From contig JBCCEW010000015.1 in the NCBI GenBank assembly GCA_039030075.1, positions 62,001 to 126,000 of the forward strand: DNA of 64,000 bases, given 5' to 3'. Shown here one piece after another: positions 8,947-16,978 of the stretch. The position numbers were made by a program, and so were the translations under genes. The notes under the pieces are model-generated. The model did no database searches. It had not been told where the DNA came from and saw only the letters and a program-made list of their open reading frames with translations. Every line of letters starts with the position of its first letter. Within the stretch, counting starts at the first letter, position 1. The stretch comes from Myxococcota bacterium. Its GTDB lineage: Bacteria; Myxococcota_A; UBA9160; SMWR01.

Positions 8947-10334
8947 GCGCGCTCCGCGAGGCGTGCGCGCGCGTCTTCGCGCTCGATCTGCGCTCGCTCG
9001 GCGTGTTCCGGATCTTGCTCGGGGTGCTCGTCCTCGGCGACGCCTGGAGCCGCGGTCGCTTCGCCGCCGCGTTCTACAGCGACGCAGGCTTTCTGCCGCG
9101 CGCCCTGGCGCGGGAAGTGGCGCCCGAGTGGGTCGTGCCGATCCACTTCTGGTCCGGCGCGCCTTCCGTCGAGACGGCGCTGCTGGCCGTGAGCGGCGTG
9201 CTGGCGACCCTGCTGATTCTCGGGATTGCGCCGCGCTGGATGTGCCTCTCGCTGTGGGTGCTCGGGCGATCGCTCGTGCAGCGGAACCCGATGGCTTCCT
9301 ACGGTGCCGACTCCCTGTTGCTCTGGCTCTTGTTCTGGGGGGCGTGGTTGCCACTCGGCGAGCGCTTCGCGTGGCGGCGGGGAGGCAGGGCGTCCGACGC
9401 ATCGCCCACCGTGTGGTCGGCGGCCAGCGTCGGACTCTCGCTGCAGGTCCTTTGGCTCTACGTCTTCGCGGGCGTCGAGAAGACCGGTCCGATGTGGTTC
9501 GACGGGACGGCGCTCAACAACGCGCTCGGGCTCTCGTATTGGCAGCTGCCCGTCGGGCAGTTCCTCCGCAGTTTCCCGGCCCTGTGCGCTGCGTTGACAC
9601 CGGCCGTGCTCGTCTTCGAAGTGGCGGGGCCGCTGCTGCTCTATTCGCCCTGCAAGACGGTTCCGATCCGGACCGTCGGGATTCTGGCGTTCCTCGGGTT
9701 CCAGCTGGGGCTGGGGCTCTCCCTCGATCTGGGTTGGTTCCCGCTGGTCTCGAGTCTGGCGCTGGTGCCCTTGATCCCGGGCGCACTCTGGGACCGCTGG
9801 GGAGCGGCCGAGCCGCGCTGGAGTGCCGCCCCTCGCTGGACGTCGGGAGTCGGCGCCAGTCTCGCCGTCGCAGGGCTACTCGTGGCGAGCGTGGGGGTCG
9901 GTGTCGGGTTTCGTCTCGACGTCGACCTCTGGCCGGCCTCCCTGAACCGCGCCCTCGAGACCGCGGGGCTTCAGCAGCGCTGGGAGATGTTCAAGAACGT
10001 CCCGCCCTTCGATACGCGTCTGGTGCCCCACGGCGTGTTGGAGGACGGGCGTCGCGTCGATCTCTCGCGCTTCGCCGATCCTGGCTGGGCGCCGGTACGT
10101 GAGGCGCTCGGGACCACGCGCGGTCGGCGCTACCAGGTATGGCTCGCGACCCATCCGGCGCCGCGGCACCACCAGCGGATGGCGCGCTGGCTGTGCCAGC
10201 AGTGGCGGGACGCGGAGGTTTCCGAAGGGGCGCTGCGCGAGGTTCGGCTGTTCCGCGTCCGGCGCGTGTTCACCCCTGACGGGGGCTACGGCGAGCCCGA
10301 GCCCGTGCTTCGCCAACGGGTGGCGTGCAACTGA
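8943..10334 (+). CDS. HTTM domain protein (vitamin K-dependent gamma-carboxylase-like)
   Basis: 463 residues starting at a GTG that overlaps the previous stop (GTGA at 8943-8946). The opening LDLRSLGVFRILLGV and the following helices match the HTTM family, bacterial relatives of vitamin K-dependent gamma-glutamyl carboxylase. About eight transmembrane helices precede a soluble tail containing QQRWEMFKNVP, typical of the family's end. The real reaction of bacterial HTTM proteins is mostly unknown. It is the last gene of the 4614-10334 operon; 25 bases separate it from the convergent end of the next gene. A longer in-frame extension to 8193 is open but lies wholly inside the preceding gene and is not used. 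Confidence 0.85.
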   Translation: MSALREACARVFALDLRSLGVFRILLGVLVLGDAWSRGRFAAAFYSDAGFLPRALAREVAPEWVVPIHFWSGAPSVETALLAVSGVLATLLILGIAPRWMCLSLWVLGRSLVQRNPMASYGADSLLLWLLFWGAWLPLGERFAWRRGGRASDASPTVWSAASVGLSLQVLWLYVFAGVEKTGPMWFDGTALNNALGLSYWQLPVGQFLRSFPALCAALTPAVLVFEVAGPLLLYSPCKTVPIRTVGILAFLGFQLGLGLSLDLGWFPLVSSLALVPLIPGALWDRWGAAEPRWSAAPRWTSGVGASLAVAGLLVASVGVGVGFRLDVDLWPASLNRALETAGLQQRWEMFKNVPPFDTRLVPHGVLEDGRRVDLSRFADPGWAPVREALGTTRGRRYQVWLATHPAPRHHQRMARWLCQQWRDAEVSEGALREVRLFRVRRVFTPDGGYGEPEPVLRQRVACN

Positions 10335-10359
10335 CCCCGGCTTGCGTCCGCGAGCGGCG

Positions 10360-11019
10360 CTAGAAGCGGTACTGGAGACCGCCCGATACGTCGACGAAGG
10401 GGAAGCTCTCGCCGAGCAGGCGTCGCTCCGAGTAGATCGTGCTCGCTTCGACGTTCAGCACCACGTTGCGGCTGAGGTAGACCTCGAAGCCACCGCCGAC
10501 CCGCAGGTTCAGCTCCCAGTGATCGTCGCGGAAACCGACGCGAGTGGTGGGCGTACAGGCGTTCCCCGCTGCGTCGAAGTTGACCTGGCGCACCGAGGTC
10601 TTGTAACGACCGGCGCCCACGCCGCCGAGCAGGTAGGGGTGCACCGCATCGAAGGGCGCGAAGACCTTCACGTTGCCGGTGATGATCTGCGCGTTCGACT
10701 TCGAGCAGCGCTCGTTCCGCGTCTCCGAGTCCCACTCGCGGACCCACTGGTACTGGCCCTCGATCGCGATGTTCTTGTGCACCCGCACGCCAGCCCGTCC
10801 GCTGATCGCGAGGCTGGGCTGCTCTTCGACCCGGCTCTCGAAGGGCGGCGGCGTAAAGAACGTCTCGCCTTCGAAGTTGGGAAGCGCGGCCCCGAACAGC
10901 ACGCCGATGTACGGACCGGTGCGGTGCGACTCGATCTCGTCGTCGGCCTGCGCCGTCGACGCGAAGAGGGCGGCCAGCAGGAGCGCCCCGGTCGTTGCAA
11001 GGATTCGCATGAGGTGCAT
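10360..11019 (-). CDS. Outer-membrane beta-barrel protein (OmpA/OprF N-domain-like)
   Basis: 219 residues from the ATG at 11019, which shares a base with the upstream stop (TGATG). The N-terminus MHLMRILATTGALLLAAL with TAQADD is a signal peptide. The mature part has alternating-residue beta strands (GPYIGVLFGAALPNF, NIAIEGQYQW, HWELNLRVGGGFEVYL) and ends in GGLQYRF, a C-terminal aromatic BAM signal. The size fits an eight-stranded barrel. It is the last gene of the minus-strand operon starting at 18358. An earlier in-frame GTG at 11037 is less likely. Two cysteines fall in predicted loops. Its exact role, porin or structural, cannot be read from the sequence. Confidence 0.8.
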   Translation of the reverse strand: MHLMRILATTGALLLAALFASTAQADDEIESHRTGPYIGVLFGAALPNFEGETFFTPPPFESRVEEQPSLAISGRAGVRVHKNIAIEGQYQWVREWDSETRNERCSKSNAQIITGNVKVFAPFDAVHPYLLGGVGAGRYKTSVRQVNFDAAGNACTPTTRVGFRDDHWELNLRVGGGFEVYLSRNVVLNVEASTIYSERRLLGESFPFVDVSGGLQYRF

Positions 11020-12122
11020 CAGAACAGTCCCTTCCACACCACGCGGAAGCCTCCGCCTCCGCGGAACACGACCGGCCCGATCTCGGCCCTGGAAATGATC
11101 CCGATGGCGCCGCCGCCGGGATCGACGGGCGGGCAGAGGTCCGGCGGCGTGATCGTCAGCCCTTCCGGGTTCTCTTGAACGCAGCTTCCGGGGCCGCGAG
11201 TGCTGGTGCCCGCGTAGTCGATGCTGCGGTTGTGCATGATCCAGTAGATGCCGGACTGGGCAAAGAACTCGAAGACCATGTTCCCGACCTTCGCGACCTC
11301 GACGTCGATCTCGACGCGCGGCCCGAAGCCCTGGGCCCAGACCTCGCCGCTCTTCGCGCGAACCTCATTGGTCTGGCTGAAAGTGAACTGGTAGCGCTCG
11401 ACGCCCAGTCGGGCTGGGTCGTTGCCGCCGTTGATCGCGTTGCCGGCCTGGTTCTGGCCGGCGGTCGTGACATTGAGCACGTTGGTCTCGCCCTTGTAGG
11501 ACTGGGCGAACCAGTTCATCGAGGGGCGGAGGTGGAAGTTGTAGTTGCCGACGGGCAGGGTCAGATCGATGCCGAGGCCGGCGAAGACCGATCCGTTCAC
11601 GATGACGTCCTGGCGTGCCCGGACTTCGCAGGTACCCGCGGTAAAACTCGGGAAGTTGAAGGGATTGGCCTGGGTGGGCAGCGTGGCGCAGCTGCGGTCG
11701 AAGGCCGCGTTCTCGGCGGCCGGGTTCACCGGGTTCCGGTTCAGGGTGTTCAGCGAGTTGGTCGCCAGGTGTTCGTTCGTGAAGGGAACCGACCCGCCGC
11801 CGTGGATGAAGAAACGCGGCTTCCAGGCGCTGTCGCCCATGGTGGGCGCGAACAGCATGGCCTGGGCTTCCGAGAAGGCGAAGCGAATGCTGTTGGGGCG
11901 GTTCTCACCGGTCTCGGCGAAACCCGGGAACACATCGCCGCGCACTTCCTGCGAGTGGACGCCGAACCCGATGGACAGGGCAGGCTCCCAGCCGCGCGGG
12001 GCGATGTTGACCGCTTCTTCTTCCTCGGCGAGGGCAGGCAACGCGAGGAGGCAGCCGACGGCGCACAGGCCGAGGGCCCGGCGCGCGAGGTGGCTGCGGT
12101 GATTTCGGGCAGGACCCATCAT
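11019..12122 (-). CDS. Predicted outer-membrane beta-barrel protein, unknown family
   Basis: 367 residues. The start ATG at 12122 overlaps the upstream stop as ATGA; a second ATG follows directly. A signal peptide (GLCAVGCLLALPALA) precedes a mature protein with strand-like stretches: WEPALSIGFGVHS, FAGLGIDLTLPVG, YNFHLRPSMNWFAQSY and FEFFAQSGIYWI. It ends GGGFRVVWKGLF with a terminal phenylalanine as in BAM substrates. A cysteine-containing segment near residue 165 (RSCATLPTQ... GTCEVRA) may form a disulphide-stabilised loop. Its stop overlaps the start of the smaller barrel protein downstream, so the two are translated together. I do not recognise a named family. Confidence 0.75.
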   Translation of the reverse strand: MMGPARNHRSHLARRALGLCAVGCLLALPALAEEEEAVNIAPRGWEPALSIGFGVHSQEVRGDVFPGFAETGENRPNSIRFAFSEAQAMLFAPTMGDSAWKPRFFIHGGGSVPFTNEHLATNSLNTLNRNPVNPAAENAAFDRSCATLPTQANPFNFPSFTAGTCEVRARQDVIVNGSVFAGLGIDLTLPVGNYNFHLRPSMNWFAQSYKGETNVLNVTTAGQNQAGNAINGGNDPARLGVERYQFTFSQTNEVRAKSGEVWAQGFGPRVEIDVEVAKVGNMVFEFFAQSGIYWIMHNRSIDYAGTSTRGPGSCVQENPEGLTITPPDLCPPVDPGGGAIGIISRAEIGPVVFRGGGGFRVVWKGLF

Positions 12123-13333
12123 GAGGCGACCTCCGCGAGGGCGGCTTCGAGCTTCGTTCGGTCTGCGTCGCTCAGCTCGGTTTCGGTGAGCCAGCTCGCG
12201 GCCGACTCGGGCTCCGACGTGGCCCAGCGCTTCAGCACCGTGGTGAGTGCTTCGTCGCGGAGCGCCTCGTCTTCCAATTGCTGCGCCCAGCCGAGTGCCT
12301 GGGGCGGATCCACGTCTTGCAGACCGACGATGATCTCGGGAATGGCTTCCTGGATACGGGGTTGGGCCTTCTGGCCGTCCAGGAAGCGCTCGGCTCGATC
12401 GGGGTGGGTGCCGGCGAAGCGTTTGATCAGCCGCGCGACGGCGAAGCGACCGCGTTGACCCGGCTTCGTCACGCGCATCACCCAGGCGATGGCGCTCTCG
12501 GGGTCGACTTCGGTCCACTGCTCGCCGACGGCCGTCGGCACGATCATCCAATAGTCTTCGTCGGGGCGCGCCTCGAACCAGGCCGAGGCCTGTTCGGGGT
12601 CCGCCGTGGCGGTCCAGCGCGCCGTCAGGCCGGCGAAGTCGCGCTTCTGTTGCTTGTCGAGGGCGGGCAAGATCGTCTCGAACCAGGACAGGGCCTGGGG
12701 GACACCCCCTTCGATGAGCTGCGCACGGAGCAGGCTCTCGACCACGCGGTTGCGGCCATTCCCCTCCGGAAGTTCGAGGAGGTAGGCATTCGCCCCGGCC
12801 AGATCTCCCGCGCGGGTGCGCCCTTCGACGTAGAACGCGCGGGCCGGGTCGGCCACGCGTCCCTGGGTGAGCTCCCCGAGCAGGGACACCACCTCGTCGT
12901 GACGTGCCGCGAGACCCATCGCGTACGCGATCTGGCGCATGCCCCAGGAGCGGCGCTCGAGCTTCTCCCAGGTCTTCACGTAGGCGCTGGCTGCGCCGGG
13001 ATCGAAGCGCGACCAGCCGGCGATGAACGGGGCGAGGTCGCACTCGATCGTGAACTCGTGCTCGCGCTCGTAGCCCGCGCGGATGGCCGGCAGCGTCTCC
13101 GGCGAGAGCTCCTCCAGCGCACCGAGGAGGAGCGCCTCGCGCTCCAGATAGTCGGCCGTGCGCAACGCGGTTGCGACCTGATCTTCGAGAGCGAGGGCTT
13201 TCGCGTCGCCCCCCGAGGCCGGATCGTGCCACGCGGCCGCGAGGCCGAACATGATGCCGGCCAGGACGGCGACGAGTGTGACCGCCGCGCTGCCGCGCTG
13301 CCGCCGCGCCTGCTGGGTTCCGACGCTTCGCAT
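12119..13333 (-). CDS. Membrane-anchored helical-repeat (solenoid) protein, paralogue of upstream gene
   Basis: 404 residues. An N-terminal hydrophobic segment (VTLVAVLAGIMFGLAAA, about residues 19-35) follows a basic stretch, so the protein is probably anchored in the inner membrane with the rest in the periplasm. The body is alpha-helical with a degenerate repeat of about 35 residues marked by DP followed by A and W: DPEQASAWFE, DPESAIAWVM, DPPQALGWAQ, EPESAASWLT. The same pattern occurs in the gene immediately upstream (13333-14364), suggesting duplication. Start and stop overlap neighbours on both sides (TGATG and ATGA). The repeats look like a TPR/Sel1-type protein-binding solenoid, but no specific family is assigned. 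Confidence 0.78.
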   Translation of the reverse strand: MRSVGTQQARRQRGSAAVTLVAVLAGIMFGLAAAWHDPASGGDAKALALEDQVATALRTADYLEREALLLGALEELSPETLPAIRAGYEREHEFTIECDLAPFIAGWSRFDPGAASAYVKTWEKLERRSWGMRQIAYAMGLAARHDEVVSLLGELTQGRVADPARAFYVEGRTRAGDLAGANAYLLELPEGNGRNRVVESLLRAQLIEGGVPQALSWFETILPALDKQQKRDFAGLTARWTATADPEQASAWFEARPDEDYWMIVPTAVGEQWTEVDPESAIAWVMRVTKPGQRGRFAVARLIKRFAGTHPDRAERFLDGQKAQPRIQEAIPEIIVGLQDVDPPQALGWAQQLEDEALRDEALTTVLKRWATSEPESAASWLTETELSDADRTKLEAALAEVAS

Positions 13334-14364
13334 CAGAACGCCCTCCGGCCGCGTCCCTGGGGCGTCCAGAGCGTAACGATCTTCTTCGCCAGCTCGGGCT
13401 TCAGGTCGGCGTCACGCACCCAGGTCATGGCCGCGAGCTGATCGCGCGCCAGCCAGAGCTTCATGATCCGGAGCACCGCGAAGTCGCGTTCGTCGGTCTC
13501 GGGGAGCGCCATCACCCATTCGAGCGCCGCGTGGGGGTCGTTGCGCGACCAGCCGAGGGTGAGCGACTGGAGCGAGCCCTCGTGATAGGGCTTCCCCTCG
13601 TTCGCCTGATACCAGTCGATCGCCTTCTTCGGGTCGGCGTTCGAGAGCTGGCGGAGCGTGTTGTCGTAGACGGCCGCCTTGAAGTTGTTCGGTGCGTCAT
13701 CCGGAACGTCCGCGGCCCACTCCATCAGATGGTCTGCACTGTGGTCGTAGAGCAGCGGCCCGGCGATGTACATGAGATACATGCGATTGCGAACCTGACC
13801 CGTGTCTTCCGGGAGTCGCGCGAGATAGGTGGTGACGCCGTCGATGTCGTCGGAGCGGGCCCAGCCTCGGATGGCTCCCGTCATGGCCGACTCGCGTGCC
13901 TCGAGGTTCGGGATCGATTCGGCCGAGGTCACCGCCTCGAGTCCCCCGCCGCCGATCGCCCAGCCGTAGGACGCCGCGTGCAATCCCACCCCGCGCTTGC
14001 GGGCGCCGGTCCAGGACAAGGACTGCTCGAAGGCGCCGCGCGGATCGAAGGAGGCGCGGGCGTGCATGAACTGCCCGACCTCGCAGCTGTGGGACGGGAT
14101 CACCAGCTCGTCGACGGCTCGCGCGGCCTCTTCGACGTTGCTCTCGTCGAGCTGCGCGCCGACCGCGCGCATGGCGAGTGCGCGATCGAGGACGTCGGGC
14201 TCGAGCAGGGCCGCCCGCGTGGCGGCGTAGAGGTTGGTCGACACCTCGCTGCTGGACGCGCGCTCCGGGACGCCGGGCGGGCCCATCCAGTGGCCGATGC
14301 CGAACCCGGCGACGCCTCCGACGAGGATCGCGAGGAGGAGCTGGAACAATCGGGATCCGCTCAT
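13333..14364 (-). CDS. Membrane-anchored helical-repeat protein, paralogue of downstream gene
   Basis: 343 residues. The N-terminus SRLFQLLLAILVGGVAGFGIG forms one membrane anchor. The rest is helical with the same W-x-DP-A-W repeat style as the downstream gene: DPKKAIDWYQ, DPHAALEWVM, then a WLARDQLAAMTWV unit; an early copy reads DPRGAFEQSLSW. It starts two bases after the stop of the TonB-dependent receptor gene and its own stop overlaps the next start. Because both repeat proteins sit directly behind the receptor, they may scaffold or help the receptor or handle its substrate in the periplasm. That is inference from position; the sequence gives no catalytic motif. Confidence 0.78.
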   Translation of the reverse strand: MSGSRLFQLLLAILVGGVAGFGIGHWMGPPGVPERASSSEVSTNLYAATRAALLEPDVLDRALAMRAVGAQLDESNVEEAARAVDELVIPSHSCEVGQFMHARASFDPRGAFEQSLSWTGARKRGVGLHAASYGWAIGGGGLEAVTSAESIPNLEARESAMTGAIRGWARSDDIDGVTTYLARLPEDTGQVRNRMYLMYIAGPLLYDHSADHLMEWAADVPDDAPNNFKAAVYDNTLRQLSNADPKKAIDWYQANEGKPYHEGSLQSLTLGWSRNDPHAALEWVMALPETDERDFAVLRIMKLWLARDQLAAMTWVRDADLKPELAKKIVTLWTPQGRGRRAF

Positions 14365-14366
14365 GA

Positions 14367-16907
14367 TTACCAGCGCACCGTGGCGCTCACGCTGTAGGTG
14401 CGCGGCGGGCCAATGGCGTAGAGGACGGCCTGGCGGAAGCGCGTCAGCGAGATGGCGTCGGCCCGGAACACCGTGTCCTGGAGGTTGCGGACCGAAGCCG
14501 CGATCTCGATCGCTTCACTCGGGGAACGCCAGGCGAGTCGGATGTTGAAGAGCCAGAGCGCCTCCTGGCCGAGGAACTCCTGATTGTCGACGCTGAAGAA
14601 CACCTCGTCCTTGAAGCTCCAGTCGAAGCGGGGCTGCAGGAAGCCCAGGCCTTCGAGGTCGAGGTCCCAGGCGACGAAGCCGACGAAGGAGAACTCGGGC
14701 GAGTTGATCAGGGTGTTGCCCGAGAAGTCGTCGGTGATGATCGGCTGCCCGGCCACCGCCGCGTTGACGCGCGTCTGCTGGAAGTCCTTGTAGGTCCCGA
14801 CCGTCCACGAGAAGCTCGTGAAGATGGTCAGGCCCTCGGCCTGGAGCGGGGCCCAGCCGGCGAAGGGCTGCAGGGTCGTTTCGAGCTCGACGCCGTAGAT
14901 CTCGGCGTCGTTCGCGTTGATCAGGGTCGGGACCGGAATGCCGGACTCGGCGTTTCGCAGCTGGAAGATCTGGATGTCGTCGTAGTCGTAGTAGAAGCCG
15001 GCGCCGTTGAACTGCAGGCGACGGTCGAACCACTGGGTCTTGAAACCGCCCTCGAGGACGTTCACGGTCTCGGGGTTCACAGGTTCGAGCGGATCGTTGC
15101 CACTCTCGAGGGTGGAGTTGTCGAGAACGAGGCCGTTGATGTGGGGGCCCTTCCAGCCGCGGCTCCACTTGCCGTAGATCGTGACGTCTTCGTAGGGCTT
15201 GTACTCGAGCAGGAACTCACCGGCCCAGTCCTGCTCGGTGATGTTCGTCGCGCCGCCGTCGCTCGAGATGCCGCCGAAGTTCACCCGGTCGAAGCGCGAC
15301 GCGGTGATCGTGAAGTCGCGATCGTCCCAGTTCCAACGGAAGCCACCCGAGAGCGTGAACTCCTCGGAGACGGCCCACTCGGCCCAGCCGAAGAGGGACC
15401 AGTAGAGGGTCTCCTGGGTGTAGCGCTGTCGGGTGACGGCGGCGGGCGTGCCGAGCAGGAAGCGGTTGTCGACCGCGAGTCGCTCCCAGAGCAGGGAGCC
15501 GCCCGTCTTCGCCTTGAAGCTGCGGCCGGCGTCGTAGGTGAGGACCAGGTCCTCGTAGAACTGGTAGGCCTGGTTCTTGTTGGTGGTCTCGAGGCCGATG
15601 TTCGGGCTGCCGTCGAGGTCGAGCTCACTCTTGCGCTTGTTCCAGTCGAGGCTGGAAACGGTGCGCAGGGTCCAGTCGCCCATGTAGATGTCGCCGCCGA
15701 GGGTGGCACCGGTACGATCGACGCGGTCGACGCCGACGTTGTTGTAGTCGCCGGCGAAGGGATCACCGAGTTCGGGCGAGTCGATGTTCTGGAAGCCGAT
15801 TCCCGGGCCCAGACCCTGGCCGGGACTGTTCAAGCAGGGACCGTTGCCCGCGCCGCAGACCGTGTTGTCCCAGTCGCGGTAGCCCGAGCTGTCAGTGCGG
15901 CCGAAGAGCGGTGTGCCCGTGGCGTCGCGCACGGCCAGGTGCTGGAGCTGGGGCGCCTGGGCCCGGTTCTGGCTGTAGGAGATCTTGAAGGTCCAGTCGT
16001 GGCTGCGGGTGGGCTGGAAGCGCAAGAGCGTTCGCGCCGCCCAGTTGCTCACGTTGTTCACCCGGTCGGGGACGTAGCCGGGAACGCCGCGGAGCCACCC
16101 AAGGCCGCCCTGTTCCAGCGGCGACGCGGTACCGATGTCGAAGGCGCTGGTGCCGCCGTTGAAGCACGACTGGAAGACCAGGGTGCGGAACGAGGTCGGG
16201 TCGGCATCGCGCTGCGAGTAGAAACCGTCACCGCAGCGGTTGTCGGTGATGCCGTCGCGCCGGTTCCAGACGCCGGATGTTCGCATCGAGAGCTTGTCGC
16301 CCCAGAGCGGAAGCTCGAGCGCACCTTCGGCCTCGCGCTGATTGAAGCGGCCGTAGGTGGTGCGCGCGTACCCGTTGAAGGTTCCGATCGGTCGACGCGA
16401 CACGATCCGGATCGCGCCGGCGGATGCGTTGCGTCCGTAGAGCACGCCCTGCGGTCCGCGCAGCACGTTGACGTCTTCGACGTCGAAGAGCTGGGACAGC
16501 TGGCCGACGGGCGAGTTCATGTAGACGTCGTCGTTGAAGACCGCGACGGAGCTGGAGGAGTTCGCGTTGAAGTCGCGGAGACCGACGCCGCGAATGAACA
16601 GGGTCGGGTTCGTGTTGGAGTAGGGCGAGCGGATCTCGAGGTTCGGCGTGAACTGGGCGACGTCCGCGATCGTCTGGGCGCCCAGCGCCTCGAGGTATTC
16701 CTGGTCGAAGGAGGTCGCCGAGACCGCGGTGTCCTGCAGCGCTTGGGACTGACCCGAGGAGGTGACGATGAACTCTTCGATACCGGGGGTCTGCTCTTCC
16801 GGCGGCTCGGATTCCTCGGCTTCTTCCTGCGCGAATGCCGGGCCCGCAAGGAGCAGGGCAAGGCACGCGGTGATCCACAGGGGCAGGGCTCGGAGCGGAT
16901 GGTCCAT
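14367..16907 (-). CDS. TonB-dependent outer-membrane receptor
   Basis: 846 residues with signal peptide (cleavage after about residue 26, AGPAFAQ), an acidic linker and a TonB-box-like EEFIVTSS. The plug domain follows, with the conserved TLFIRGVG and VLRGPQGVLYGRNASAGAI motifs near residues 80-140. The remaining ~650 residues form the 22-strand barrel with TonB-receptor repeats, for example YKPYEDVTIYGKWSRGWKG. The protein ends in SVSATVRW with a terminal aromatic. Start at the ATG 16907, with CGGAGG seven bases upstream. The open frame extends far upstream but overlaps the sulfatase gene there and is not used. It lies 71 bases behind the sulfatase-fold gene and just ahead of the repeat proteins. 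The substrate is not evident; energising could come from the TonB operon at 43066-50020. Confidence 0.95.
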   Translation of the reverse strand: MDHPLRALPLWITACLALLLAGPAFAQEEAEESEPPEEQTPGIEEFIVTSSGQSQALQDTAVSATSFDQEYLEALGAQTIADVAQFTPNLEIRSPYSNTNPTLFIRGVGLRDFNANSSSSVAVFNDDVYMNSPVGQLSQLFDVEDVNVLRGPQGVLYGRNASAGAIRIVSRRPIGTFNGYARTTYGRFNQREAEGALELPLWGDKLSMRTSGVWNRRDGITDNRCGDGFYSQRDADPTSFRTLVFQSCFNGGTSAFDIGTASPLEQGGLGWLRGVPGYVPDRVNNVSNWAARTLLRFQPTRSHDWTFKISYSQNRAQAPQLQHLAVRDATGTPLFGRTDSSGYRDWDNTVCGAGNGPCLNSPGQGLGPGIGFQNIDSPELGDPFAGDYNNVGVDRVDRTGATLGGDIYMGDWTLRTVSSLDWNKRKSELDLDGSPNIGLETTNKNQAYQFYEDLVLTYDAGRSFKAKTGGSLLWERLAVDNRFLLGTPAAVTRQRYTQETLYWSLFGWAEWAVSEEFTLSGGFRWNWDDRDFTITASRFDRVNFGGISSDGGATNITEQDWAGEFLLEYKPYEDVTIYGKWSRGWKGPHINGLVLDNSTLESGNDPLEPVNPETVNVLEGGFKTQWFDRRLQFNGAGFYYDYDDIQIFQLRNAESGIPVPTLINANDAEIYGVELETTLQPFAGWAPLQAEGLTIFTSFSWTVGTYKDFQQTRVNAAVAGQPIITDDFSGNTLINSPEFSFVGFVAWDLDLEGLGFLQPRFDWSFKDEVFFSVDNQEFLGQEALWLFNIRLAWRSPSEAIEIAASVRNLQDTVFRADAISLTRFRQAVLYAIGPPRTYSVSATVRW

Positions 16908-16978
16908 GGAGAAGCCTCCGGACGTCCGGGCGCGCGGGCGGCCAAACCGCAGCGCGCCGTGGCGGGCAGGTCGGGTGC

